Shown here in pieces: positions 26,214-35,651 of a stretch of 64,000 nt of DNA. The notes under the pieces were generated by a model. The model did no database searches, was not told the DNA's origin, and was given only the letters and a program-made list of their open reading frames with translations. The translations under genes were made by a program, and so were the position numbers. The stretch comes from Clostridium cuniculi (GTDB taxonomy: Bacteria; Bacillota; Clostridia; Clostridiales; Clostridiaceae), in contig NZ_SMUS01000024.1 in assembly GCF_004353185.1 (NCBI RefSeq), positions 1 through 64,000 on the forward strand, in the 5' to 3' direction. Position 1 is the stretch's first letter. Each line of letters starts with the position of its first letter.

Positions 26214-27137
26214 ATGAAAGAAGTTATATTAAAAACTTATAACATTACTAAGAAATATGGAAATCAAGTAGCAGTAAACAATGTTAATATGACAATTAAA
26301 AAAGGTGAGATATATGGATTTATAGGTCAAAATGGAGCTGGTAAAACAACATTAATTAGACTTATTACAGGATTAATTCATAAAAGTGGTGGAGATATAG
26401 AACTTCTAGGAGTTAGTGGAGAAAATGAATTAAATAAAGCTAGAACAATGGTTGGAAGTTTAATTGAAACCCCTTCATTTTATACTAATATGACAGCAAG
26501 AGAAAATTTAGAGGTATCTAGACTAGTAAGAAACATACCTGGAAAGAAGTGTATAGATGAAGTATTAGAATTAGTTGGACTAAAAGATGTTGAAAAGAAA
26601 AAGATTAAAAATTTCTCTTTAGGAATGAGACAAAGGTTAGGAATTGCAAATGCATTAATGGGAAATCCTAAACTGCTTATACTAGATGAACCTATAAATG
26701 GACTTGATCCTATGGGGATAATTGAAATAAGGGAGTTATTAAAGAAGATAAATAAAGAAAAAGACATGACAATATTAATATCAAGTCATATATTAAGTGA
26801 ATTATCAGAGCTTGCAACAACTTATGGAATAATATCAAATGGTAAGTTAATTGAAGAAATAACATCAGAAGAACTATCAGAAAAATGTAGACAATATATA
26901 GAGTTAAAGGTTGATGATACATCTAGAGCAGTAACTTTATTAGAAAGAGAGTTAGGAATTAGTGATTATGAGGTCTTAGAAGATAAAAAGATAAAGGTAT
27001 TCTCTAATTTAGAGAATGTTGGAGAGGTAAATTCAATACTTTCGAAGTCTGGTGTTATTGTTGAAAGTATAAGTGTTAAGGGAGAAAATTTAGAAGGATA
27101 CTTTATGAATACAGTTGGAGGTGTTTTAAATGCTTAA
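26214..27137 (+). CDS. ABC transporter ATPase (BcrA/lantibiotic-immunity type)
   Basis: A 307-residue ABC ATPase with Walker A GQNGAGKTTL (about residues 39-48), signature FSLGMRQRLGIANAL and Walker B LLILDEPINGLDPMG. A C-terminal extension of about 85 residues (ELKVDDTSRAVTLLERELG...) is typical of BcrA/CprA-type subunits that export bacitracin or lantibiotics. ATG 26214 is chosen over 26208 because AAGGGGG is then nine bases away. It overlaps the following permease gene by 8 nt, so the two form one exporter. Substrate is not predictable. Confidence 0.88.
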   Translation: MKEVILKTYNITKKYGNQVAVNNVNMTIKKGEIYGFIGQNGAGKTTLIRLITGLIHKSGGDIELLGVSGENELNKARTMVGSLIETPSFYTNMTARENLEVSRLVRNIPGKKCIDEVLELVGLKDVEKKKIKNFSLGMRQRLGIANALMGNPKLLILDEPINGLDPMGIIEIRELLKKINKEKDMTILISSHILSELSELATTYGIISNGKLIEEITSEELSEKCRQYIELKVDDTSRAVTLLERELGISDYEVLEDKKIKVFSNLENVGEVNSILSKSGVIVESISVKGENLEGYFMNTVGGVLNA

Positions 27138-28011
27138 AGCTATACAAGCTGAATTATATAAATTATTTAAAAATAGAACATTTAAGGTATTAATATTTGT
27201 TGGAATTTTATTGTCTACATTAGTAATAGTTATGTGTTCATCAGTTTTTGATCAAATACTTAGTGATAGTTTAGGTAATATGCCAGAAGACCAAAAACAG
27301 GTTCTTATAGAGCAGATGGAAAGTATCTCTGAAAGTGATTCAGTAGTAACGCCAGGTCAGTTAGGAGTGCAATTGCAAGCCAAGGATATAATGAATCCTA
27401 CTGCATTAGAAGTATATCATTCTTCTTTTGGTTCAGGAGTAATAGAGATATTAACAGGAATATTAGTAGCAGCATTAATGGCAAAAGAATATTCACAAGG
27501 TACAATTAAAAACTTTTTAGCTTATGGTAAGAAAAGAGAAGAATTTTATTTAGCAAAATTTACAGCTATAGTTGTAGCAATTGCAATTATTTTAGCAGTT
27601 ATGACTATATTACCAACAATAGCAGTGACTATTATGAATGGATGGGGGCAAGCTTTTGAAATTTCACAATTATTAGGAATGATAAAAACGTTTGTAGCAT
27701 CACTTATAGCTAGTTCTGCAGTAGCTGCATTAGCTATGATTATAGCAACATTAGTAAAAAGTAATGGAGCTACAATTGGAATAACAGTAGCAATATTTAT
27801 AGGAATTCCAACATTTGCAGGATTTTTATACGGAATATATCCTTGGTTTGATAGAGTTTATGAAGTGTTACCATTTTATAATTCAGCATTAGCATCTTCA
27901 ATTAAAGCAGGAAATGGAGATTTACTTAGATCAGTAGTAATTGCATTAATGACAATAGCAATTTCATTATTTGCGGGAATAAGAGTATTCAAAGCTCAAG
28001 ATATAAAATAA
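27130..28011 (+). CDS. ABC-2 type permease (partner of the preceding ATPase)
   Basis: A 293-residue membrane protein: one segment at residues 20-38, a soluble extracellular stretch to about 105, then five segments (about 113-130, 150-172, 187-212, 218-238, 268-288). The middle carries AKEYSQGTIKNFLAYGKKREEFYLAKF, the ABC-2 coupling region. Size and layout fit the BcrB-like permeases of peptide-antibiotic exporters. GGAGGTG lies inside the end of the ATPase gene. Confidence 0.87.
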   Translation: MLKAIQAELYKLFKNRTFKVLIFVGILLSTLVIVMCSSVFDQILSDSLGNMPEDQKQVLIEQMESISESDSVVTPGQLGVQLQAKDIMNPTALEVYHSSFGSGVIEILTGILVAALMAKEYSQGTIKNFLAYGKKREEFYLAKFTAIVVAIAIILAVMTILPTIAVTIMNGWGQAFEISQLLGMIKTFVASLIASSAVAALAMIIATLVKSNGATIGITVAIFIGIPTFAGFLYGIYPWFDRVYEVLPFYNSALASSIKAGNGDLLRSVVIALMTIAISLFAGIRVFKAQDIK

Positions 28012-28046
28012 TGACAAAAAGTATGAAAAAGCGTGTAAAAACGCGT

Positions 28047-28087
28047 ACCTCCGGGGTTAATCCAAAAATTGGATTAACCCCGGAGGT
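28047..28087 (+). repeat. 17-bp GC-rich hairpin between two exporter modules
   Basis: ACCTCCGGGGTTAATCC and its exact complement (28071-28087) surround a 7-nt loop. No T run follows, so it is not a normal terminator. Its GC content is far above the surroundings. It could set different mRNA levels for the two exporter modules. Confidence 0.8.
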
Positions 28088-28115
28088 GGATACAATATTT
28101 GGAAGAGGTGTTTTT

Positions 28116-28829
28116 ATGTTATATATAAAGAATTTTTCAAAGGAATATTCAAAAGGGAAAAAAGCTGTAGATAATATATCTTTAACTGTAGAAAGTGGAG
28201 AAATATTTGGATTTATAGGTCATAATGGTGCAGGAAAGACAACCACTATTAAATCTATAGTTGGAATTTTAGAATTTAATGAAGGTGATATTTTAATAGA
28301 TAATAAATCTATAAAGAAAAATCCAATAGAGTGTAAAAAGGTAATGGCATATATTCCAGATAATCCTGACCTTTATGAAGCTTTAACTGGAATACAATAT
28401 CTAAGTTTCATAGCAGATATTTATAAGGTAAGTAAAGATCAAAGAGAAAAATTAATTAAGTATTATGGGGATAAGTTTGAACTAACTAAATATTTAGGAG
28501 ACTTAATATCTTCATATTCACATGGAATGAAGCAAAAGCTGGCAGTTATTTTTGCTTTAATTCATAAACCAAAATTGCTAATACTTGATGAACCTTTTGT
28601 TGGGTTAGATCCTAAGGCTGCGCATACACTTAAAGAAATAATGAGGGAAATTTGTAATGAAGGTAGTGCTATATTCTTTTCAACTCATGTATTAGAAGTA
28701 GCAGAAAAATTATGTGATAAGATTGCAATTATAAAAGGGGGAAAAATAGTTGCAGTAGGGGATACGGAAGAGGTTAAAGGAAATAGTACATTAGAAAATG
28801 TATTTATGGAGTTGATTGATAATGAGTAA
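28116..28829 (+). CDS. ABC transporter ATPase (second exporter)
   Basis: A 237-residue ABC ATPase starting LYIKNFSKEYSKGKKAVDN. Walker A is GHNGAGKTTT (about residues 37-46), the signature SYSHGMKQKLAVIFAL replaces the usual LSGGQ with SHGMK, and Walker B is LLILDEPFVGLDPKA. It lacks the C-terminal extension of the first ATPase. ATG 28116, with GGAAGAGGTG before it, is preferred to the frame's upstream opening, which crosses the hairpin. The permease gene overlaps its 3' end by 8 nt. Confidence 0.88.
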   Translation: MLYIKNFSKEYSKGKKAVDNISLTVESGEIFGFIGHNGAGKTTTIKSIVGILEFNEGDILIDNKSIKKNPIECKKVMAYIPDNPDLYEALTGIQYLSFIADIYKVSKDQREKLIKYYGDKFELTKYLGDLISSYSHGMKQKLAVIFALIHKPKLLILDEPFVGLDPKAAHTLKEIMREICNEGSAIFFSTHVLEVAEKLCDKIAIIKGGKIVAVGDTEEVKGNSTLENVFMELIDNE

Positions 28830-30438
28830 TTTATTTATTTTATTAAAAAATTCATTTGTAAATAGTACTGGTATTAATTCTTTATCTAAGGGAATAGATA
28901 ATTCTAAAGAAAAAAAGAAATTGCTTATTACTACAGCAACATTGTTATTAATAGCTACAGTAATATGTTTTATGTCCACATCATATTCAATTGCATTAGC
29001 TATAGTGTTAAAACCAATGGGATATTTAGATTTAATATTAATAGTTGCTATATTATTTTCTTGTATTTTAAGTTTTATAATGTCAATTTACAAAGCACAA
29101 GGCACATTATTTAGTTCTAAAGATTATGATTTATTAATTTCTTTACCTATTAAGAATAGTACAATATTAACTAGTAAAATCCTAAGGTTAATGTCTATAA
29201 GCTATATAGAAACAGCACTTATAATAATACCGGCATCAATAGTATATTTTATTTATAATGAAAGTTTATCATGGATTTTCTTTATTATATTAGTAGTAGG
29301 ATTAATATTTATCCCCATGATTCCAATAATAGCAGCATCAATAATAGCTATGATTATAACATTTATATCATCAAGATTTAAGCATAAAAATATAGCAACT
29401 ACAGTAGTTGGGATGGGAGCTCTTTTATTAATTCTAATAGTTTCAATGAATATGCAAAATTATATTGATGAATTTGTAGAAAATAGTGATTCCATAGTAA
29501 GTGGATTATCTAAAATATATCTACCAGCAATGTATTTAAAAGATGCATTAGTAAATTATGATGTATTTAACTTATTAAAATTTATAGTAATATCAATAAT
29601 TCCATTTGTAATATTTATAATAGTCTTTAGTAAGGCATTTAAAACTGTAAATGGGAAATTATCAGAAAGTTATAAGAAAGCAAATTATAAAGTAAAAAAA
29701 CTAGAGACAAGTAGTATAACAAAAGCTCTAGTTATGCAAGAGTTAAGAAGATACTTTGCAACACCTATTTATGTTATGAATACAGCATTTGGAATGGTTT
29801 TATTAGTTGCAGCATCCATAGCTACTTTATTTGTAAGTAAGGAAACATTAGTAGAATTATTAGGATATCCAGAAATAGCAAATATGATTCCTGTAGCAAT
29901 ATTAGTTATTTTAGTATTTACTATTGGATTATCTTGTACAACAAATTCATCTATATCATTAGAGGGAAATAGATTGTGGATATTAAAAGTCTTACCAATA
30001 GAGCCTAAGGATATATTTAAGGGTAAAATAATAACTAATTTAATAATAACAATTCCAGCAGCAGTTATAGCAAATATTATATTTTATATAGGGTTAAAGT
30101 TTGAGGTTAAGTATTTAATATTTAATTTAGTAATAAGTATAGTATTTTCAATTGTATCAGCAGTATTAGGATTAATAATTAATTTATGTTTTCCTAAAAT
30201 GGAATGGACGAATCCAACCGCAGTAGTAAAACAAAGTGCAAGTGTAATGATAACTATTTTAGGAATAATGATATTAATCTTAGCACTAATAGGGGTATCA
30301 ATTGGATTAGTTAAAATATTTAGTGTTACCAATATGATGATTATTTTAACTGTAGTGCTAATTTTATTTTTGATAACATTATTTGTTTCAATTAAAGTAT
30401 TAGATAATATAGGTAGTAAAAAATTTAATAGGTTATAA
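28822..30438 (+). CDS. Large ABC exporter permease
   Basis: A 538-residue polytopic membrane protein with about 12 hydrophobic segments, in two halves separated by a cytoplasmic stretch (about 275-300, GKLSESYKKANYKVKKLETSSITKALVMQELRRYF). The double size suggests a fused pair of ABC-2 six-helix units, as in 'putative ABC exporter' permeases of Firmicutes. ATG 28822 overlaps the ATPase gene end and has GGAGTTG upstream. Substrate is unknown; the neighbouring kinase and regulator suggest response to an envelope-active compound. Confidence 0.83.
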   Translation: MSNLFILLKNSFVNSTGINSLSKGIDNSKEKKKLLITTATLLLIATVICFMSTSYSIALAIVLKPMGYLDLILIVAILFSCILSFIMSIYKAQGTLFSSKDYDLLISLPIKNSTILTSKILRLMSISYIETALIIIPASIVYFIYNESLSWIFFIILVVGLIFIPMIPIIAASIIAMIITFISSRFKHKNIATTVVGMGALLLILIVSMNMQNYIDEFVENSDSIVSGLSKIYLPAMYLKDALVNYDVFNLLKFIVISIIPFVIFIIVFSKAFKTVNGKLSESYKKANYKVKKLETSSITKALVMQELRRYFATPIYVMNTAFGMVLLVAASIATLFVSKETLVELLGYPEIANMIPVAILVILVFTIGLSCTTNSSISLEGNRLWILKVLPIEPKDIFKGKIITNLIITIPAAVIANIIFYIGLKFEVKYLIFNLVISIVFSIVSAVLGLIINLCFPKMEWTNPTAVVKQSASVMITILGIMILILALIGVSIGLVKIFSVTNMMIILTVVLILFLITLFVSIKVLDNIGSKKFNRL

Positions 30439-30445
30439 ACAAGTT

Positions 30446-30486
30446 ACCTCTGAGGTCCATATAAGTATTTGATGTGACTCAGAGGT
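30446..30486 (+). terminator. Hairpin after the second exporter
   Basis: ACCTCTGAG (30446-30454) and CTCAGAGGT (30478-30486) pair across a 23-nt loop. The following AGTTTATTTAT is only moderately T-rich, so termination may be partial. Confidence 0.6.
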
Positions 30487-30580
30487 AGTTTATTTATAAA
30501 TTATTGGAAATGTTTAATATATAGAATATAATATATGTTAGAAAATATCAGCGAAAAATTGGTTTAGAAGAGGAGAAAAT

Positions 30581-31465
30581 ATGGCTGTAATATGTGGTTT
30601 AATAGCAATAATTATTGTTTTAATTTCTATTATTATAGGATATAAGAGAGAGTTTAGAAGAATAAACAAGGAGATTTCTAATAATTTAGATGAATATGTA
30701 AATATAAAAACTAAATCTGTAGATAAGGATGTTGAGAATTTAGTTCAAAATATAAACTTAATATTTGATTCAAAGCAAAAGGTTGTAGCCGAAAAGAAGA
30801 AAAAAGAAGATGAGTTAAGAGCAAGTATATCAAATATGTCTCATGATTTAAGAACTCCATTAACATCTATAATCGGATATTTACAAATGATAAAATCAGA
30901 AAAATCATCAGAGGCTGATAAAAAAGAATATATAGATATAGTAGAAAAAAGAACAAAATCTTTGCAAAAGCTTATTAGTAGTTTTTATGACTTATCAAGA
31001 ATAGAAGGAAATGAATATAACTTTAATTATAAGAAAGTAAATTTAAGTAATGTATTATGTGAAAATGTAGCAGTATTCTATAATGACTTTATAAATAATA
31101 ATATTGAACCAGTTATTGAAATTGAAGAAGGTATTAAGGAAATTATATCCGATGAAGGTGCTATTACTAGAATTTTTTCTAACTTAATAGGAAATATGAT
31201 TAAGCATGGTGAAAACTATGTAAAAATATCTTTAAAGCAAGAAAATGATATAATAATTACAGAGTTTACTAACAAAGCAACAGGATTAACACAAGAAAAT
31301 GTGGATAAATTATTTAATAGATTTTATACTGTGGATAATTCGAGAAGCGATAGAAATACAGGATTAGGCCTATATATAACAAAGGTATTAGTAGAAAAGC
31401 TAGGGTATGATATAACAGCAAAACTAGAAAATGAAAATTTAAAAATTAAAATAGTATGGAAATAA
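30581..31465 (+). CDS. Compact sensor histidine kinase
   Basis: A 294-residue kinase. It has a single N-terminal membrane segment (about residues 2-21), a coiled-coil stretch to about 75, a HisKA domain with phospho-acceptor H88 in SNMSHDLRTPLTSIIGYL, and a HATPase domain with N-box NLIGNMIKHG and G-box NTGLGLYI. There is no extracellular sensor domain, so sensing may depend on the adjacent transporters, as in BceS-like systems (inference). The matching regulator gene is 4.9 kb upstream. AGAGGAG precedes the ATG. Confidence 0.9.
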   Translation: MAVICGLIAIIIVLISIIIGYKREFRRINKEISNNLDEYVNIKTKSVDKDVENLVQNINLIFDSKQKVVAEKKKKEDELRASISNMSHDLRTPLTSIIGYLQMIKSEKSSEADKKEYIDIVEKRTKSLQKLISSFYDLSRIEGNEYNFNYKKVNLSNVLCENVAVFYNDFINNNIEPVIEIEEGIKEIISDEGAITRIFSNLIGNMIKHGENYVKISLKQENDIIITEFTNKATGLTQENVDKLFNRFYTVDNSRSDRNTGLGLYITKVLVEKLGYDITAKLENENLKIKIVWK

Positions 31466-31474
31466 AAGAATTTT

Positions 31475-31519
31475 AAAAATACAAGTAGATATAAATAAAA
31501 TATTTACTTGTATTTTTTT
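31475..31519 (+). terminator. Terminator of the histidine kinase gene
   Basis: AAAAATACAAGTA pairs with TACTTGTATTTTT around an AT loop and the 3' arm runs into T residues. It separates the exporter module from the glucuronide module. Confidence 0.88.
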
Positions 31520-31552
31520 ATCTATAATAATTGCAAAAAAATTGAAATTATA

Positions 31553-31586
31553 TTGAAAAAAGAATACTAATATGCTAGTATACTAG
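31553..31586 (+). promoter_or_regulatory. Promoter and GntR-type operator, site 1
   Basis: TTGAAA (31553-31558), 17 bp and TAGTAT (31576-31581) form a promoter. The perfect palindrome CTAGTATACTAG (31575-31586) covers its -10 box. The same word recurs before four other units of this block. Confidence 0.65.
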
Positions 31587-31627
31587 TAGGAGCTATGAAA
31601 ATTTATTGTTAAAAAGCTATTTTATAG

Positions 31628-31715
31628 GTTAGTGTTGATGCAAATATATACGACTTTGTTTATAAAATTACAACATTTACCCAATTAAAATCCACATGAA
31701 AGCATTAACACTAAC
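31628..31715 (+). promoter_or_regulatory. Structured leader / candidate cre site
   Basis: GTTAGTGTTGATGC (31628-31641) pairs with GCATTAACACTAAC (31702-31715), 14 bp with one wobble, enclosing 60 nt in the 5' leader of the HAD-kdgK-uidA unit. The right arm overlaps ATGAAAGCATTAACA (31696-31710), one mismatch from a CcpA cre consensus. No known riboswitch class was recognised. Confidence 0.4.
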
Positions 31716-31754
31716 AAAATTAAGTATGAAAATAACTAATAGTAGGTGAGAGAA

Positions 31755-32600
31755 ATGAGCAATATTTTAGAAAAATTTAATAAACAAAAAGATTATATTA
31801 TTTGTATAGATTCTGATGGATGTGCAATAGATACTATGGATATAAAGCATATAAAGTGCTTTGGACCATGTATGGTAACAGAGTGGAATCTTGAAGAGTG
31901 GAGAGAACCTATATTAGAAAGATGGAATGAAGTTAATCTTTATACATTAACAAGAGGAATAAATAGATTCAAAGGGTTAGCAGTAGCCCTTACAGAAATT
32001 AATGATAAATATGTAAAAATTGAAGGATTAGATGAATTTGTAAAATGGACGGAAGAAACTAAAGAGCTTTCAAATGAAGCTTTAGAAGTTGAAATACAAA
32101 AAACAAATAATATTTGTATAAAAAAGGCCTTAGAGTGGTCTAAATCTGTAAATGAATCAATTGATTTATTAAGTGATGATGAAAAGCGTCCATTTGAAGG
32201 AGTAAAAGAAGCTATAATTGAAGCTAAAAAGAAAGCTGATATAGCAATAGTATCATCTGCAAATGAAAAAGCAGTTTTAGATGAATGGAGCAAGCATGGC
32301 CTTTTAGAACATGTTGATATAGTTTTAACTCAAAACATTGGCTCAAAGGCTTATTGTATTAGTAAGCTTATTGAAAAAGGATATAGTAAAAATAATGCTT
32401 TAATGGTTGGGGATGCTTTAGGGGATCTTAAGGCTGCTGAATCAAATGAAGTTTCATTTTATCCAATAATGGTTAAAAAAGAAAAAGAGTCATGGAGTAG
32501 ATTTACTAAAGAAGCTTTAGAGAAATTTATAGGTAATTCATATTCAGGTGGATATCAAGAAAAAGTTATAGATGAATTTAAAGAAAATTTATCTAAATAA
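31755..32600 (+). CDS. HAD-superfamily hydrolase of the glucuronide regulon
   Basis: A 281-residue HAD hydrolase with motif I CIDSDGCAIDTMDIKH, motif II VSSANEKAVLDEW, motif III Lys in SKAYCISKLIEKG, and motif IV MVGDALGDLKAAESNEV. A large helical cap lies between motifs I and II (about residues 30-165). Substrate is unknown. It leads an operon with kdgK and uidA under operator site 1, so a role in sugar-phosphate handling or detoxification is plausible. ATG 31755 has AGGTGAG upstream; an in-frame GTG at 31746 is less likely. Confidence 0.83.
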   Translation: MSNILEKFNKQKDYIICIDSDGCAIDTMDIKHIKCFGPCMVTEWNLEEWREPILERWNEVNLYTLTRGINRFKGLAVALTEINDKYVKIEGLDEFVKWTEETKELSNEALEVEIQKTNNICIKKALEWSKSVNESIDLLSDDEKRPFEGVKEAIIEAKKKADIAIVSSANEKAVLDEWSKHGLLEHVDIVLTQNIGSKAYCISKLIEKGYSKNNALMVGDALGDLKAAESNEVSFYPIMVKKEKESWSRFTKEALEKFIGNSYSGGYQEKVIDEFKENLSK

Positions 32601-32633
32601 AAATTATAGTATTTAAGTAAAGGTGGAGTTTTA

Positions 32634-33659
32634 ATGAAAGACTTAGGATTCAAAAGCAAAAAAATATTAGGTTTTGGAGAGATAATGCTAAGGCTTACTC
32701 CTCCTAATAATCAAAAAATAATACAAGCTAATTCTTTTGAGGCTGTGTATTCTGGGGGAGAAGCAAATGTAATAGCAAGTCTTGCTATATTAGGTCATGA
32801 TACTAAATTTATAACTAAGCTTCCAAATAATTATTTGGGAAAGAAAGTAATAAGTAAATTTAGAAGTTATAACGTTGATGTAAACGATGTTATTCTAGGG
32901 GATGGTAGATTAGGTGTATATTATTCCGAAATTGGACATGGACTTAGGAGTACTGAAGTTATATATGATAGAAAATACTCAGCAATATCTATAGCAGAAA
33001 AAGATGAATTTAATATAAAGAATATGTTGAATGGTATTGGATTAGTGCATTTATCAGGGATAACTCCTGCTTTAAGTAAAAATTTAAAAGAGCTGATAAT
33101 AGATATTGTAAAAGAATGTAAAAAACAAGGTATATTAATCTCTTATGACTCCAATTATAGATCAAAATTATGGTCTATAGATGAAGCTAAAGAGGTATTA
33201 GAGGAAATATTGCCATATATAGATTTCGCTTTTTTAGGATATTTAGATATGATAAATATATTAAAGTTTGATGATAATAATTTGCCATTTGAGGAAAATT
33301 TAGAGTATAATTATAAAAAATTATTTGAAAAATATCCTAATTTGAAGTATGCAGCATCTACTAAAAGAACTGTAAATTCAATAAATAATAATACGTTACA
33401 AGGATATCTATTCAATGGAAATGAACTTTTTAAATCAAATTCATATACATTTGATATATTAGATAGAGTTGGTGGAGGAGATGCCTTTACAGCAGGAATA
33501 CTTCATGGAATTTTAAGTAATATGAAAAATGAGAGAATTATAGAGTTTGGAACTTGTGCAAGTTCTTTAAAACATTCAATAATAGGAGATATAAATATTA
33601 TTGATGAAGATACAATTAATTCATTTATAGATGATGGATTATGTAATGTAAAGAGATAG
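32634..33659 (+). CDS. kdgK: 2-keto-3-deoxygluconate kinase (PfkB family)
   Basis: A 341-residue ribokinase/PfkB-family kinase. The N-terminus has GFGEIMLRLTPPNNQKIIQANSF and YSGGEANVIASLAILG. The C-terminal PfkB signature is ILDRVGGGDAFTAGIL, whose Asp is the catalytic base, with GGGD forming the anion hole. The sequence pattern and context fit KDG kinase, making 2-keto-3-deoxy-6-phosphogluconate for the aldolase encoded at 37434. It lies 33 nt after the HAD gene and 53 nt before uidA. AAGGTGGAG precedes the ATG. Confidence 0.9.
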   Translation: MKDLGFKSKKILGFGEIMLRLTPPNNQKIIQANSFEAVYSGGEANVIASLAILGHDTKFITKLPNNYLGKKVISKFRSYNVDVNDVILGDGRLGVYYSEIGHGLRSTEVIYDRKYSAISIAEKDEFNIKNMLNGIGLVHLSGITPALSKNLKELIIDIVKECKKQGILISYDSNYRSKLWSIDEAKEVLEEILPYIDFAFLGYLDMINILKFDDNNLPFEENLEYNYKKLFEKYPNLKYAASTKRTVNSINNNTLQGYLFNGNELFKSNSYTFDILDRVGGGDAFTAGILHGILSNMKNERIIEFGTCASSLKHSIIGDINIIDEDTINSFIDDGLCNVKR

Positions 33660-33712
33660 TATATAAATATTTAATAATAAGTTATAAATAGTATATTGTA
33701 GGAGGAGAGTTT

Positions 33713-35512
33713 ATGTTATATCCAATAATTACAGAATCAAGACAATTAATAAATTTAAATGGTATATGGAAGTTTAAATTAGATAAAGGGTATGGTTTAA
33801 CTGAAGAACTAAGTAAGTCACCATTAAAAGATACTATAGAAATGGCTGTTCCAGCATCATATAATGACTTAGTAGAAAGTAAAGAAGTAAGGGATCATGT
33901 TGGATGGGTATGGTACGAGAGAAACTTTGTAATTCCTAAGTATTTACTTAATGAAAGAATAGTATTAAGATTTGGATCAGCAACACATGAAGCAAAAGTA
34001 TATTTAAATGGACAATTTTTAGTTGAACATAAGGGTGGATTTACTCCTTTTGAAGCTGAGATAAATAATTTATTGGTATCTGGGGAAAATAGACTTACAG
34101 TTGCTGTTAATAATATAATTGATGAAACTACTTTACCAGTAGGATTAGTAAAAGAAGAAGAAATCAATGGAAAAAAAGTTATAAAAAATTTGGTTAATTT
34201 TGACTTCTTTAATTATGCTGGAATACATAGACCAGTAAAAATATATACAACACCAAAAAATTATATAGAAGATATAACTATTGTTACTGACTTTGAAGAA
34301 AATACTGGATATGTTAATTATGAAGTAAAGACTATTGGAGAAGGTAACATCAAGGTATCAATAATTGATGAAGAGAATAATTTAGTTTCAGAAGGTGCAG
34401 GAAAGCAAGGAAAGCTTACTATAGATAATGTTAGACTATGGGAGCCTATGAACGCATACTTATATAGATTAAAAGTAGAATTAGTAAAGGATGACTCTAT
34501 AGTTGATACTTATGTAGAAGAGTTTGGAGTGAGAACTGTTGAAGTTAAAGAAGGAAAGTTCTTAATTAATAATAAACCATTTTACTTTAAAGGATTTGGT
34601 AAGCATGAAGACTCTTATGTTAATGGAAGAGGAATAAATGAAGCTATTAACATAAAAGATTTTAATTTAATGAAGTGGATTGGAGCAAATTCATTTAGAA
34701 CTTCACACTATCCTTATTCAGAAGAAATAATGAGATTAGCAGATAGGGAAGGAATAGTAGTAATTGATGAAACTCCAGCAGTTGGTGTACACTTAAACTT
34801 TATTGCTACTGGATTTTTTGGAGAAAATGTTAAAAGAGATACATGGAAAGAAATTAGAACTAAAGAGGCACACGAGCAAGTTTTAAGAGAATTAGTTGAG
34901 AGAGACAAAAATCATCCATGTGTTGTAATGTGGTCTGTAGCTAATGAACCAGACTCAGATTCTGAAGGTGCAAAAGAATATTTTGAACCATTAATAAAAC
35001 TAACAAAAGAGTTAGATCCTCAAAAGAGACCTGTTACTGTAGTTACTTATTTATACTCTACACCTGATAAATGTAAAGTTGGGGATATAGTAGATGTATT
35101 ATGCTTAAATAGATATTATGGATGGTATGTAGCAGAAGGAGATTTAGAAGAAGCTAAAAGAATGCTTGAAGATGAATTAAGAGGATGGGAAGAGAGATGT
35201 CCTAATACTCCTATAATGTTTACAGAGTATGGTGCAGATACTGTTGCTGGTATGCATGATACAGTTCCAGTTATGTTTACTGAAGAATACCAAGTAGAAT
35301 ATTATAAAGCTAATCATGAAGTTGTAGATAAATGTAAAAACTTTGTTGGTGAACAAGTATGGAATTTTGCAGATTTTGCAACAAGTCAAGGAATTAAAAG
35401 AGTTCAAGGAAATAAAAAGGGTATATTTACTAGAGAAAGAAAACCTAAAATGATAGCGCATTCATTACGTGAGAGATGGAGAAGTATACCTGATTTTGGA
35501 TATAAAAAATAA
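33713..35512 (+). CDS. uidA: Beta-glucuronidase (GH2)
   Basis: A 599-residue GH2 enzyme, almost the length of E. coli UidA (603). The jelly-roll sugar-binding domain covers about residues 1-180, an Ig-like domain 185-275 and the TIM barrel 280-599. Catalytic residues are E412 (acid/base, in WSVANEP) and E505 (nucleophile, in MFTEYGADT). NxK carboxylate recognition is present near the end as [11 protein letters not shown] (Asn and Lys). No signal peptide is seen, so it acts inside the cell on imported glucuronides and releases glucuronate. AGGAGGAG gives a strong start. It ends the operon begun at 31755. Confidence 0.96.
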   Translation: MLYPIITESRQLINLNGIWKFKLDKGYGLTEELSKSPLKDTIEMAVPASYNDLVESKEVRDHVGWVWYERNFVIPKYLLNERIVLRFGSATHEAKVYLNGQFLVEHKGGFTPFEAEINNLLVSGENRLTVAVNNIIDETTLPVGLVKEEEINGKKVIKNLVNFDFFNYAGIHRPVKIYTTPKNYIEDITIVTDFEENTGYVNYEVKTIGEGNIKVSIIDEENNLVSEGAGKQGKLTIDNVRLWEPMNAYLYRLKVELVKDDSIVDTYVEEFGVRTVEVKEGKFLINNKPFYFKGFGKHEDSYVNGRGINEAINIKDFNLMKWIGANSFRTSHYPYSEEIMRLADREGIVVIDETPAVGVHLNFIATGFFGENVKRDTWKEIRTKEAHEQVLRELVERDKNHPCVVMWSVANEPDSDSEGAKEYFEPLIKLTKELDPQKRPVTVVTYLYSTPDKCKVGDIVDVLCLNRYYGWYVAEGDLEEAKRMLEDELRGWEERCPNTPIMFTEYGADTVAGMHDTVPVMFTEEYQVEYYKANHEVVDKCKNFVGEQVWNFADFATSQGIKRVQGNKKGIFTRERKPKMIAHSLRERWRSIPDFGYKK

Positions 35513-35534
35513 TATCTAGTAGTTTTTATAATTT

Positions 35535-35568
35535 AAATTAGGTATACACTGTATACCTAATTTTTTTT
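35535..35568 (+). terminator. Terminator of the HAD-kdgK-uidA operon
   Basis: AAATTAGGTATAC (35535-35547) and GTATACCTAATTT (35551-35563) form a perfect 13-bp stem with a 3-nt loop, followed by T residues. Confidence 0.94.
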
Positions 35569-35572
35569 ATGT

Positions 35573-35598
35573 TATAATGTAATATACTAGTGTACTAG
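35573..35598 (+). promoter_or_regulatory. gntR promoter -10 and operator, site 2
   Basis: TATAAT (35573-35578) is followed by CTAGTGTACTAG (35587-35598), a palindromic variant of the shared operator located about at the transcription start. It implies autoregulation of the GntR gene. Confidence 0.6.
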
Positions 35599-35651
35599 AG
35601 TCAAAGTCTAAGTTAGAGTTTATAGATAGCATTATTAGGAGGTAATAAAAA

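Noticed and set aside
31628..31715. Known riboswitch (purine, c-di-GMP, preQ1, glmS type)
   Set aside because: None of the conserved core words of these classes could be found in the enclosed 60 nt.
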